A DNA stretch of 64,000 nt from Arthrobacter sp. SLBN-112 (GTDB lineage: Bacteria; Actinomycetota; Actinomycetes; Actinomycetales; Micrococcaceae): assembly GCF_006715225.1 (NCBI RefSeq), contig NZ_VFMU01000001.1:4092001-4156000 (forward strand). Direction: 5' to 3'. The position numbers were made by a program, and so were the translations under genes. Under the pieces are notes generated by a model that saw only the letters and a program-made list of their open reading frames with translations, was not told the DNA's origin and made no database searches. Positions within the stretch are counted from its first letter, which is position 1; each line of letters starts with the position of its first letter. This document shows positions 39,189 through 47,337 of this stretch, one piece after another.

Positions 39189-40423
39189 GCGGCCCCCGCC
39201 GTGCGGGGCACGCCCACCAGGCCCTGGCCGCTGCCCGCCGGTTCGTCCTCGTTGATGAAGCGGCGCGGAACACGGGGGCTGATGCGGGTCACGATCTCAT
39301 AGTTGATGGTTCCGGCGGCGCGGGCCCAGTCCTCCGCTGTGGGTCCGCCGTCGGCACCGTCACCAAAGAGGACGGCTTCCGTACCCTGCAGTGCCGCCCC
39401 GGATGCCTCGGGCCCAAGGTCGATGACCATCTGGTCCATGGCGATCCGGCCCACTACCGGATAGGTCTTCCCGCCTACGCGGACGGGCCCGCCGGTGGCG
39501 ATCCGCGGTACGCCGTCGGCATAGCCCATGGGAATCAGGGCCAGGGTGCTCGCGCTCCTGGTGCGGTAATGCAGGCCGTAGGAGACGCCCTGTCCTTCGG
39601 GAACCTCCTTGCACTGCGACACCAGGGTGCGCAGCGTCATGGCCGGACGAAGCCCGAGCTCGGCTGAGGTCTGGCCGTCAAACGGCGACAGACCGTAGAT
39701 GCCCAGGCCAACCCTGACCAGGTCGAAGTGGGTGTCCGGCCGGGACAGGGTGGCGGGGGTGTTGGCGAGGTGCCGGACCTCGGGGTCCACGCCCGCGTCC
39801 TCGGCGATGGCCAGCGCCTCCCGGAAGGCGGCCACCTGCTGGTCAGTCTCGGGCCGCTCCGGCTCGTCAGCCACGGCCAGGTGGGAGAAGATGCCCACCA
39901 CGCGCAGCAGGCCCTGGTCCTGGTACTCCACGGCCTCCCCCACCAGGCGGTCCCAGGCCTCGGGGGTGGCTCCGTTGCGTCCCAGCCCAGTGTCCACCTT
40001 GAGGTGCACCCGTGCCGGGCGCTCCTGTTCACGGGCGGCGGCCACGATGCGTTCCAACTCCCAGCCGGAGCAGCCAATGTCGACGCCGGCGGCCACGGCG
40101 GCGCCGAAGTTGCTGTCCGTGGTGTGCAGCCAGGCGAGGAGCGGCGCGTCGATGCCGGCTGCGCGCAGCGCGAGGGCCTCGGAAATGTGGGCCACTCCGA
40201 GCCAGGCTGCGCCGGCCTGCAGGGCTGCGCGGGCGACTGGAACGGCGCCGTGCCCGTACGCATCCGCTTTGACCACTGCCATGACTTTCGCGGGGGAAGC
40301 TGCGGCGGCAAGCCGGCGGACGTTGTGCCGGATGGCGTCAAGGTCGATCACGGCGGACCGCTCGTGGCGGGGGTTCGGCCCGGAGGCAGCGCTGAATTCA
40401 CCGGTTGTTGCGGGGTAAGTCAC
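39185..40423 (-). CDS. alr: alanine racemase
   Basis: A 412-residue PLP enzyme making D-alanine for peptidoglycan. The PLP lysine is K52 in VVKADAYGHGA, and the C-terminal catalytic tyrosine region RSASTLALIPMGYADGVPR is present. The GTG start is at the head of the operon alr-tsaE-tsaB-rimI-tsaD. A short C-terminal tail (EPAGSGQGLVGVPRTAGAA) is extra. A 56-base gap separates it from the PfkB gene upstream on the same strand. Confidence 0.97.
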   Translation of the reverse strand: MTYPATTGEFSAASGPNPRHERSAVIDLDAIRHNVRRLAAAASPAKVMAVVKADAYGHGAVPVARAALQAGAAWLGVAHISEALALRAAGIDAPLLAWLHTTDSNFGAAVAAGVDIGCSGWELERIVAAAREQERPARVHLKVDTGLGRNGATPEAWDRLVGEAVEYQDQGLLRVVGIFSHLAVADEPERPETDQQVAAFREALAIAEDAGVDPEVRHLANTPATLSRPDTHFDLVRVGLGIYGLSPFDGQTSAELGLRPAMTLRTLVSQCKEVPEGQGVSYGLHYRTRSASTLALIPMGYADGVPRIATGGPVRVGGKTYPVVGRIAMDQMVIDLGPEASGAALQGTEAVLFGDGADGGPTAEDWARAAGTINYEIVTRISPRVPRRFINEDEPAGSGQGLVGVPRTAGAA

Positions 40424-40479
40424 CTAAGTGATTCTAGTGCGGGCACTTCGCGCCGAATAATCAGGGCCTCCAGGACTCC

Positions 40480-41571
40480 CTAGGCATCCGACAGGTGAGC
40501 GATGGTGGCTGCCGCCCTGCGCTGGGCTGCCAGCGGCACGTCTTCGATGATGTCCGCGAGGAACGCGAAGCGCCGCAGCCATTGGCTCGTCTGCCGTTCC
40601 GGGCGGGCGTTGGCGCGTCTCCACCAGTCGGCGATGTCGCCCCAGCCCGGGGCGGCCAGCGAGCCGCCCACCTCCTGTACCGCCAGGGCCGCGCACAGGT
40701 TGGCGAACCGCAGCCTGTCCCCCAGGGGCCAGCCGGCCAGGGTTCCCACAATGAACGCCGCGTCAAAGCAGTCGCCCGCTCCGGTGGGGTCATGTGCCTT
40801 GACCGGAAGCGACGGGACCCACTCTTCCTCACCGGTTTCCGAGTCCACGGCCATGGCGCCCTGGGGACCCAGGGTCACAACCGCCACCGGAACACGGTCC
40901 GCCAGCGCGTAGAGGGCACTCCAGGGATTGTCCTTGCCAGTGAACGCCATGGCCTCACGCTGGTTGGGCAGGAAGGCGTAGAAGTACTGCAGGTTGTCGA
41001 GCCGCACCGGGGCCCACTCCCCGCTGGGGTCCCACCCCACGTCCCCAAACAGCCTCACCCCGGCGGCATGGGCTGCCCGGGCCCACGGCTCAACCTCGAG
41101 GCCCACCTCGGCGATGCCGGCGCGCGCCTTGGGCGGGTCTCCAATCAGCTCGGAGTTTGTCACCGGCGCCGAGTGTCCGTGGGTTACCAGGGAACGGTCG
41201 CCGTCCACGCAGAGGGACACCGTCACCGGCGAGTGCCAGCCCGGGACGCGGCGGGAGAGGCTGAGGTCAACGTGCTCCTGGCCGGAGAGGATCTTCCAGT
41301 TGAAGTCCCCGTAACCGTCGTCCCCGAACGCGGCAGCCAAACCGGTGCGCAACCCCAGCCTGGCAGCGGCGATGGCCTGGTTCGCCACCCCGCCGGGGCA
41401 GCTGCCCATGCCGTCGCTCCAGATTTCCGTGCCGGGTTCGGGGCCGTGGGGCAGGCCGGTGAAGATGATGTCCTGGAACACGGTTCCGGCCAGCAGGAGG
41501 TCGAATCCGGGTTCCCCGGGTGAACGGACGGCAGCCAGGGGGTCGAAGGGGCGTGCGGGGATCGCGTCCAT
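40480..41571 (-). CDS. PfkB-family carbohydrate kinase
   Basis: A 363-residue sugar or nucleoside kinase of the ribokinase/PfkB superfamily. The N-terminal CPGGVANQAIAAARLG matches the family's first signature, and the catalytic base with anion hole lies in HDPTGAGDCFDAAF. The sugar is not evident. The ATG at 41571 is chosen because conserved sequence (FDLLLAGTVFQDI) begins soon after; upstream in-frame sequence would overlap the opposing GH4 gene. It diverges from the GH4 glycosidase gene across 91 bases, so the two probably degrade one carbohydrate under common control. Confidence 0.88.
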   Translation of the reverse strand: MDAIPARPFDPLAAVRSPGEPGFDLLLAGTVFQDIIFTGLPHGPEPGTEIWSDGMGSCPGGVANQAIAAARLGLRTGLAAAFGDDGYGDFNWKILSGQEHVDLSLSRRVPGWHSPVTVSLCVDGDRSLVTHGHSAPVTNSELIGDPPKARAGIAEVGLEVEPWARAAHAAGVRLFGDVGWDPSGEWAPVRLDNLQYFYAFLPNQREAMAFTGKDNPWSALYALADRVPVAVVTLGPQGAMAVDSETGEEEWVPSLPVKAHDPTGAGDCFDAAFIVGTLAGWPLGDRLRFANLCAALAVQEVGGSLAAPGWGDIADWWRRANARPERQTSQWLRRFAFLADIIEDVPLAAQRRAAATIAHLSDA

Positions 41572-41649
41572 AGTGCGCAGGATACGCCGTGCCCCACAGC
41601 TGCGGTAGGGACCTTCGACAGGTGTGGACGGGGTGTCGGAGGCTGGTCC

Positions 41650-41655
41650 TAGACT
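41650..41655 (+). promoter_or_regulatory. candidate -10 for the GH4 gene
   Basis: TAGACT ends eight bases before the ATG at 41663, so transcription would begin at or next to the start codon and give a leaderless message. No ribosome site is visible before the ATG, in agreement. No convincing -35 can be named. Confidence 0.4.
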
Positions 41656-41662
41656 GCATGGT

Positions 41663-43090
41663 ATGCGGCTTCTGATTGCCGGCGGCGGGGGTTTCCGGGT
41701 TCCGTTGATATTCCGGGCCCTGGTGTCCGGCCGCTTTTCGGGACTGGTCACCGAACTGGTGCTGTACGACGTCGATCCCGCCCGCCTTGATGCCGTCACC
41801 GCGGTGCTGGAGAGCATGCCCGGGGGTGACGGTGCCCGTCTTCCGGTCCGTGCCACCAACAATCTTGCCGAAGCCCTGTCCGGCACCACGATGGTGTTCG
41901 CCGCGATCCGGCCGGGCGGCACGGCGGGGCGCGTTGCGGACGAGGCGGTGGCGCAGGACCTGGGACTGCTGGGGCAGGAAACCACGGGGGCCGGCGGGAT
42001 TTCCTATGCTTTGCGGACCATTCCGCACATGCTGCACCTTGCCCGGTTGATGCGGGAACACTGTCCTGACGCGTCGCTGATCAATTTCACCAACCCCGCC
42101 GGAATGGTCACGGAGGCGCTGGTTCCGGTCCTTGGGCGCCGGGTCATCGGGATCTGTGATTCTGCGGGCGGCCTGGTGCAGCGGGCGGCGGCCGCTGCCC
42201 GCGTGCAGTTGCCGGAAGGGCGGCTCGACGGCGTGGGCTACTACGGGCTGAACCACCTGGGCTGGCTGTACCGGCTGGAGTCCGGCGGCCGGGACGTGCT
42301 GCCTGCCCTGTTGGCCGACGCCGGGGCTCTCCAGTCGTTCGAGGAAGGCCGGCTCTTCCCGCAGCCGTTCCTGGCGGAACTGGGCATGCTTCCCAACGAG
42401 TACCTGTACTACTACTACCAGCGTGACGCAGCCCGGCGGGCCATGCAGGCAATGGCGCAGACCCGCGGCGAAAGCATCCACCACCAGCAGCAGGAGCTGT
42501 ATCCCCGGCTGGCCTCTGCGGGGCCTGACGCCTACCGGTTGTGGGAGGAGGCGCGGCGCTCCCGCGAGGAGGGCTACCTGGCCGAGGCCAGGCACGACGG
42601 CGAGCGCCGGGCCGAGGAGGACCTGGCCGGCGGCGGCTATGAGCGGGTGGCGCTGGCGGCCATGCGGGCACTCGCCGGTGGCGGGGACACCCAACTGGTC
42701 CTGAACACCCGGAACACGCTGGCCCCGGCCGGGCAACCCGAAGCCCACGCACCCGCGTCCGCCACGGCTCCAGCAGCCGTTACCCAACCCGCCATTCCCG
42801 GCCTTCCCGCGGACGCCGTCGTCGAGGTTCCCTGTACCGTGACTGCCTACGGCGCGGTCCCCCTGCCGCAGCAGGCACCGGACGGCCCGCAGCTCGGCCT
42901 GCTCCAGCGGGTCAAAGAGGTGGAACGGCTCGTGGTCCTTGCTGCCACCACCGGCAACCGTGACGCGGCCCTGGAGGCCTTTGCCCGGCACCCGCTCGTG
43001 GAGCCGCCGGACCGGGCGGCGAAGCTTCTGGCGGGTTACGAGCAGGCTTTCCCGGCTTTGGGGAAGATGTGGGAGGGCGGCAGGCGTTAG
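41663..43090 (+). CDS. 6-phospho-beta-glucosidase-like glycosidase, family GH4
   Basis: A 475-residue NAD+ and Mn2+-dependent glycosidase. The Rossmann start MRLLIAGGGGFRVPLIFRAL binds NAD; NFTNPAGMVTEAL, the metal cysteine in GICDSAGG and histidine in YYGLNHLGWLYR complete the GH4 active site. Such enzymes usually cleave phosphorylated disaccharides delivered by a PTS. A Pro/Ala-rich insertion (about residues 360-385, APAGQPEAHAPASATAPAA) is unusual. The start at 41663 fits the NAD motif. It diverges from a PfkB kinase gene. Confidence 0.9.
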   Translation: MRLLIAGGGGFRVPLIFRALVSGRFSGLVTELVLYDVDPARLDAVTAVLESMPGGDGARLPVRATNNLAEALSGTTMVFAAIRPGGTAGRVADEAVAQDLGLLGQETTGAGGISYALRTIPHMLHLARLMREHCPDASLINFTNPAGMVTEALVPVLGRRVIGICDSAGGLVQRAAAAARVQLPEGRLDGVGYYGLNHLGWLYRLESGGRDVLPALLADAGALQSFEEGRLFPQPFLAELGMLPNEYLYYYYQRDAARRAMQAMAQTRGESIHHQQQELYPRLASAGPDAYRLWEEARRSREEGYLAEARHDGERRAEEDLAGGGYERVALAAMRALAGGGDTQLVLNTRNTLAPAGQPEAHAPASATAPAAVTQPAIPGLPADAVVEVPCTVTAYGAVPLPQQAPDGPQLGLLQRVKEVERLVVLAATTGNRDAALEAFARHPLVEPPDRAAKLLAGYEQAFPALGKMWEGGRR

Positions 43091-43166
43091 GGGAAGGAGT
43101 AATGTTTTATCGAATGCGCACTGAGCCGGCTCCCCTGACACCTGCCGGCTGCCGGAAGGAGGTCCC

Positions 43167-44432
43167 GTGGCATTGATCCGCAGGGTCGCGTTACTTTCCC
43201 TCCACACCTCCCCCATGGAACAACCGGGCTCCGGTGATGCCGGTGGAATGAATGTCTACATCCGCGAGCTGGCGTCCGCGCTGGCCGAGGCGGGCGTGGA
43301 GGTGGAGATTTTCACGCGCGCCACCTCAGCGGACCAGCCCGCCGTCGAACATCCCGATCCCGGCGTGTGCGTGCACAATGTCATGGCCGGACCGCCCCGG
43401 AAGATCCCCAAAGAGGAGCTTCCCGGGCTGCTGCACGCCATGGTGGCCCAGATCGAGCAGATCCGGCGCCGCCAGCCGCACGGCCGCTACGACGTCATCC
43501 ATTCGCATTACTGGGTGTCCGGGATCGCCGGCCTGGAACTGTCCGAGCTGTGGGGCGTGCCGCTGGTGCACACCATGCACACCATGGCCAAGGTCAAGAA
43601 CCTGCTGCTGGAGTCCGGCGAACAGCCCGAGCCCCGGCGGCGCGAGGTGGGCGAGCACCGCATCGTGGACGGCGCGGCCAGGCTTATTGCCAACACCAGT
43701 TCCGAAGCAGCCGAACTCGTCTCCCACTACGGTGCCACGTACGACCGCATCGACATCGCCCCTCCCGGGGTGGACCTGGCCACCTTTACCCCCGCGTTCC
43801 GTGCCCGGTCCCGGGCCCAGCACGGCATCAGCCCGGACACCTTCCACCTGGTGTTCGCCGGCCGCATCCAAAGGCTGAAAGGCCCGCAGGTCCTGGTCAA
43901 GGCGGCGGCGCTGCTGCGGAAACGCCGCCCGGACATCGATCTGCGCGTCACCATCCTGGGCGCCTTGAGCGGCAACAAGGAATTCAACCTGCGCTGCCTG
44001 ATTGCGGAGGCAGGAATGGACGACGTCGTCACGCAGCTTCCGCCCGTGAAGGCACCTGAGCTGGCGTCCTGGTTCCGCGCGGCGGACGTAGTGGTGATGC
44101 CGTCCTTCAGCGAGTCCTTCGGGCTCGTGGCGCTTGAGGCGCAGGCCTGCGGCACGCCCGTGGTGGCCACCCGGGTGGGCGGGCTCTCCCGCGCCATCTT
44201 CCACGGCCGGACCGGCCTGCTGGTGGACGGGCACCACGCAGCGGACTGGGCCGATGCCCTGGAAGCCCTGTACGACGACCCCGCCACCCGCGAGGATCTG
44301 GGCCGCGCCGCCGCTATCCGCGCCCAGAACTCCGGCTGGCAGCGCACGGCTGCCATCACGCTGGAAAGCTACCACGCCGCCGTCGAAAACTTTGTGGGCC
44401 GGCGACTGGCCCCGGTTGTTCCGGCTTCCTGA
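43167..44432 (+). CDS. mshA: D-inositol-3-phosphate glycosyltransferase
   Basis: A 421-residue GT-B/GT4 enzyme that joins N-acetylglucosamine to 1L-myo-inositol 1-phosphate, the first step of mycothiol synthesis. SLHTSPMEQPGSGDAGGMNV at the N-terminus (acceptor loop) and the nucleotide-sugar motif ESFGLVALEAQACGTPV near residue 315 are diagnostic, and VHTMHTMAKVKN is typical of MshA. The GTG start follows an ideal AAGGAGG. The inositol 1-phosphate synthase gene ino1, its substrate source, lies 3 kb downstream. Confidence 0.95.
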   Translation: MALIRRVALLSLHTSPMEQPGSGDAGGMNVYIRELASALAEAGVEVEIFTRATSADQPAVEHPDPGVCVHNVMAGPPRKIPKEELPGLLHAMVAQIEQIRRRQPHGRYDVIHSHYWVSGIAGLELSELWGVPLVHTMHTMAKVKNLLLESGEQPEPRRREVGEHRIVDGAARLIANTSSEAAELVSHYGATYDRIDIAPPGVDLATFTPAFRARSRAQHGISPDTFHLVFAGRIQRLKGPQVLVKAAALLRKRRPDIDLRVTILGALSGNKEFNLRCLIAEAGMDDVVTQLPPVKAPELASWFRAADVVVMPSFSESFGLVALEAQACGTPVVATRVGGLSRAIFHGRTGLLVDGHHAADWADALEALYDDPATREDLGRAAAIRAQNSGWQRTAAITLESYHAAVENFVGRRLAPVVPAS

Positions 44433-44537
44433 TTTTCCTTCCCCAGCTTTTCCTTCGCCGGCGCCTTGGGTGCTGTTAGCTTAGGGGCAGGTCTCCGGCG
44501 CCGCCCGGTACAGGAGCCTGTGCAGGAAAGGACAAGG

Positions 44538-46214
44538 ATGTCTGCTCTCCCCTCTGATCTTCAGATAGCCCGTGCTGCGCAGATCCGGCCCATCGGGGAT
44601 ATCGCGGTTGCCGCAGGGATCAACCCTGAAGCCCTGGAGTTGTACGGGCGGTACAAGGCAAAGATCGACCCCGCACGCCTGGACGCGCCGCCACCGGCCG
44701 GGAAGGTGGTGCTGGTGTCGGCCATGTCCCCCACGCCGGCCGGCGAAGGGAAGTCGACCATCACGGTGGGGCTGGCAGATTCCCTTGCCCGCGCCGGCCA
44801 CAAGGTGATGATCGCCCTGCGGGAGCCGTCGCTCGGTCCGGTGCTGGGCATGAAGGGCGGTGCCACTGGAGGCGGCTACTCACAGGTGCTCCCCATGGAT
44901 GAGATCAATCTGCACTTCACCGGCGACTTCCATGCCATCACGTCGGCCAACAACGCCCTGATGGCCCTGGTGGACAACCACATTTACCAGGGCAACGCCC
45001 TGAATATCGACCCGCGGCGGATGACCTTCAAGCGTGTGCTGGACATGAACGACCGTGCCTTGCGGGAAGTGGTGATCGGCTTGGGCGGCCCCTCCCAGGG
45101 TGTCCCGCGCCAGGACGGGTTCGACATCACCGTGGCATCCGAGATCATGGCTGTTTTCTGCCTGGCCACGGACATTGCTGACCTCAGGGAGCGCCTGGGC
45201 CGGATCACCTTCGGGTACACCTACGACCGCGCACCCGTGACAGTGGCCGATCTGGGCGTGCAGGGGGCCCTGACCCTGCTGCTGAAGGAAGCCGTCAAAC
45301 CGAACCTGGTGCAGACCATCGCGGGCACCCCTGCCCTGGTGCACGGCGGCCCGTTCGCCAACATTGCCCACGGCTGCAACTCCCTGATCGCCACCCAGAC
45401 AGCCCGGCGGCTGGCGGACATCGTGGTGACCGAGGCGGGCTTCGGCGCAGACCTGGGGGCGGAGAAGTTCATGAACATCAAGGCCCGGATCGGCGCTCTG
45501 GCCCCCTCCGCCGTGGTGGTGGTGGCCACGGTCCGTGCCCTGAAGATGCAGGGCGGGCTGGCCAAGGCCGAACTGACCCGGCCGGACCCGGCTGCACTGG
45601 AAGCCGGCACAGAGAACCTGCGCCGGCACATCCGCAACGTGGAGAAGTTCGGCGTGACCCCCGTTGTGGCCATCAACCAGTTCTCGTCCGATTCGCCCGA
45701 GGAACTCGACTGGCTGCTCGCCTGGTGCGCGGCCGAGGGTGTGCCGGCGGCCGTTGCCGATGTATGGGGCCGGGGCGGTGGCGGGGACGGCGGTGATCAA
45801 CTCGCGGCTTTGGTCGCCGAGGCGGTGGCCGGGCCCAACAGCTTCAGGCACCTCTACTCCCTGGGGCTGTCGGTTGAGGACAAGATCCGGACCATCGTGC
45901 AGGAGATTTACGGCGCGGACGGCGTGGACTTCTCCGTCCCGGCCCTGAAGCGGCTCGCCGATATCGAGCGCAACGGATGGGGCTCGCTGCCCGTGTGCAT
46001 GGCCAAGACGCAGTACTCCTTCACGGACGAAGCCTCCCGCCTGGGCGCCCCCAAGGGCTTCACCATCCATGTCCGCGACCTGCTGCCCAAAACCGGCGCG
46101 GGCTTCATCGTGGCGCTGACCGGGGCCGTGATGACCATGCCCGGCCTCCCCGCCGTCCCGGCAGCTCTGCGGATGGACGTGGACGCTGACGGCAACCCGG
46201 TCGGCCTCACCTGA
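44538..46214 (+). CDS. fhs: formate-tetrahydrofolate ligase
   Basis: A 558-residue enzyme that makes 10-formyl-THF from formate, THF and ATP. Its P-loop is [11 protein letters not shown], followed by [20 protein letters not shown], and the C-terminal [11 protein letters not shown] is conserved. The ATG at 44538 follows AGGAAAGG; a longer frame from 44466 is not supported. It supplies one-carbon units for purines, in keeping with the gua genes and the cyclo-ligase at the left edge. The stop is followed by palindromic repeat copy 2. Confidence 0.97.
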   Translation: MSALPSDLQIARAAQIRPIGDIAVAAGINPEALELYGRYKAKIDPARLDAPPPAGKVVLVSAMSPTPAGEGKSTITVGLADSLARAGHKVMIALREPSLGPVLGMKGGATGGGYSQVLPMDEINLHFTGDFHAITSANNALMALVDNHIYQGNALNIDPRRMTFKRVLDMNDRALREVVIGLGGPSQGVPRQDGFDITVASEIMAVFCLATDIADLRERLGRITFGYTYDRAPVTVADLGVQGALTLLLKEAVKPNLVQTIAGTPALVHGGPFANIAHGCNSLIATQTARRLADIVVTEAGFGADLGAEKFMNIKARIGALAPSAVVVVATVRALKMQGGLAKAELTRPDPAALEAGTENLRRHIRNVEKFGVTPVVAINQFSSDSPEELDWLLAWCAAEGVPAAVADVWGRGGGGDGGDQLAALVAEAVAGPNSFRHLYSLGLSVEDKIRTIVQEIYGADGVDFSVPALKRLADIERNGWGSLPVCMAKTQYSFTDEASRLGAPKGFTIHVRDLLPKTGAGFIVALTGAVMTMPGLPAVPAALRMDVDADGNPVGLT

Positions 46215-46223
46215 CACCCCCGA

Positions 46224-46284
46224 GTTGCTCTATCAGATATGGTCCCTAACCTCCGGGTTTAGGGACCATATCTGATAGAGCAAC
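46224..46284. repeat. palindromic repeat family, copy 2 (left flank of nuclease gene)
   Basis: A perfect 26-base inverted repeat (46224-46249 with 46259-46284) and a 9-base loop. The arms begin GTTGCTCTATCAG and end GGTCCCTAA, and differ from the other copies in a compensated central ATAT/ATAT. It lies nine bases after fhs and about 8 bases before the earliest possible start of the nuclease gene. Confidence 0.95.
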
Positions 46285-46331
46285 GAAAGGGTGTGGACAA
46301 CTTCTGCAGGGCCCGGGACTTACGGGCAACA

Positions 46332-47258
46332 ATGATCCCCATGCGACCCGTCCCGCCACTGCCGGCCCATCTCGCAAGTTCTCCCTTCACGGTCCTTGAA
46401 GCGAGGGCCGCAAGCCTGAGCCCGGGACGGCTACGCTCGTCCGATCTGACTACCGGAGGCCGAGCGCTGTATCTGCCCTCCACGTGGGAGTTTGAGCTTC
46501 CGGCTCTGGCACGTGCCTTATCGGCAGCAACTCCCGGAGCATGGATTTCACACCAGACAGCAGCGATACTTCTGGGACTCTGGCTCCCGCCGTGGCTGAA
46601 GGATTGCAGGGATCTGCACCTCAGCAAACCGCGATCGTTGCCCCAGGTCAGGCGCGAAGGTGTCATCGGACATACCGTTCTCGCCTATGAGAACGAAGCG
46701 ATGGACTGGGAACAGATGCGGATCTCAACCCCAGCGCGGACGTGGCTGGACCTGGCTCGACTGCTTCCTTTGGAACATGTCGTAGCTATCGGTGATCAGC
46801 TCGTCCGCCAACCTCACCAGGGACTTGAGCTGCGAACACAGCCCTGGTCGAGCATTACCGAACTTCGCCAGTTGCTGACGCGGCACCCCAAGATGCAGGG
46901 CATCGTCAAGGCGCGTGCCGCCGTCGACATGATTCGCGTGGGAGCAGACTCCGCGCCGGAAACCTTCCTTCGCCTTGCCATGATCGAAGCAGGGCTTCCG
47001 GAGCCAGAGCTGCAGGTTCAGATTGTCCCGGGAGACGCCTACTCCCCTGCCGCAGATTTGGGCTATCGGCGGCACCAGATCGCTGTGCAGTACGACGGCG
47101 GCCATCACCTTACGCGCGATCAACAGTCCCGCGATAACCGGCGGGACGAAAACTTCCACTCTGCGCACTGGCGTTATTTCAAGTTCAACGCTGACGATCT
47201 GGCCGATGACTTCCGCCGGGCGGTAAGGCAAATCCGAGCCGCCCTCCGGGACTTTTAA
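46332..47258 (+). CDS. DUF559/Vsr-like nuclease-fold protein with AbiEi-like N-terminus
   Basis: A protein of about 308 residues. The N-terminal third (FTVLEARAASLSPGRLRSSDL, then ISHQTAAILLGLWLP) resembles the winged-helix start of AbiEi-like proteins. The C-terminal third has DUF559/Vsr nuclease-fold features: PAADLGYRRHQIAVQYDGGHH near residues 236-260 (acidic D and Q/D positions), then RDNRRDENF and WRYFKFNADDL. Hand counts on two 60-base lines give about 58-60% G+C, against 75% on a line of fhs, and rare TTA and ATA codons occur, suggesting acquisition. The ATG at 46332 is taken; GTG at 46293 in the same frame is possible. It is bracketed by two palindromes (46224-46284, 47264-47324) and has no antitoxin/toxin partner. 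Function unknown. Confidence 0.8.
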   Translation: MIPMRPVPPLPAHLASSPFTVLEARAASLSPGRLRSSDLTTGGRALYLPSTWEFELPALARALSAATPGAWISHQTAAILLGLWLPPWLKDCRDLHLSKPRSLPQVRREGVIGHTVLAYENEAMDWEQMRISTPARTWLDLARLLPLEHVVAIGDQLVRQPHQGLELRTQPWSSITELRQLLTRHPKMQGIVKARAAVDMIRVGADSAPETFLRLAMIEAGLPEPELQVQIVPGDAYSPAADLGYRRHQIAVQYDGGHHLTRDQQSRDNRRDENFHSAHWRYFKFNADDLADDFRRAVRQIRAALRDF

Positions 47259-47263
47259 ACACA

Positions 47264-47324
47264 GTTGCTCTATCAGTTGTGGTTCCTAACCTTGGGGTTT
47301 AGGGACCACAACTGATAGAGCAAC
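47264..47324. repeat. palindromic repeat family, copy 3 (right flank of nuclease gene)
   Basis: A 26-base inverted repeat (47264-47289 with 47299-47324) and a 9-base loop. One T-G pair is a wobble on the plus-strand RNA but a mismatch on the minus. Its central TTGT/ACAA pairs differ from copies 1 and 2 in a compensated way. It begins five bases after the nuclease gene stop and lies between convergent genes. Confidence 0.95.
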
Positions 47325-47337
47325 GAGGGCTTGGAGC

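Larger units (their letters stand above)
46224..47324 (+). mobile_element. candidate palindrome-nuclease-palindrome unit
   Basis: Two near-identical palindromes enclose one gene with almost nothing else: the left palindrome ends 8-47 bases before the gene's start, and the right begins 5 bases after its stop. A third, solitary palindrome is at 36213-36269. The layout suggests a small mobile unit whose gene product acts on the repeat. No target-site duplication or transposase is recognised, so this is an inference, not an established element class. Confidence 0.4.

Noticed and set aside
43091..43166. The GH4-mshA gap as a separate regulatory RNA
   Set aside because: Only 76 bases with no stable fold beyond a GCCGGC pair; nothing supports it.
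43102..43176. A 24-codon frame with AAGGAG just before it, overlapping the mshA start
   Set aside because: The ribosome site is only two bases from the ATG, too close, and mshA has its own ideal AAGGAGG, so coupling is unnecessary.
44433..44537. A folate riboswitch in front of fhs
   Set aside because: No conserved THF-riboswitch elements are visible in the 105 bases; only a promoter-like TTAGCTTAG.
46224..46284. The palindromes as ordinary intrinsic terminators
   Set aside because: None of the three is followed by a U-run on either strand, and copy 2 lies between two genes of the same direction. Termination remains possible but does not explain the repeated family.
46332..47258. The nuclease-fold protein as half of an AbiE-type toxin-antitoxin pair
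   Set aside because: No AbiEii-like nucleotidyltransferase or other partner is adjacent; flanking genes are fhs and ino1.
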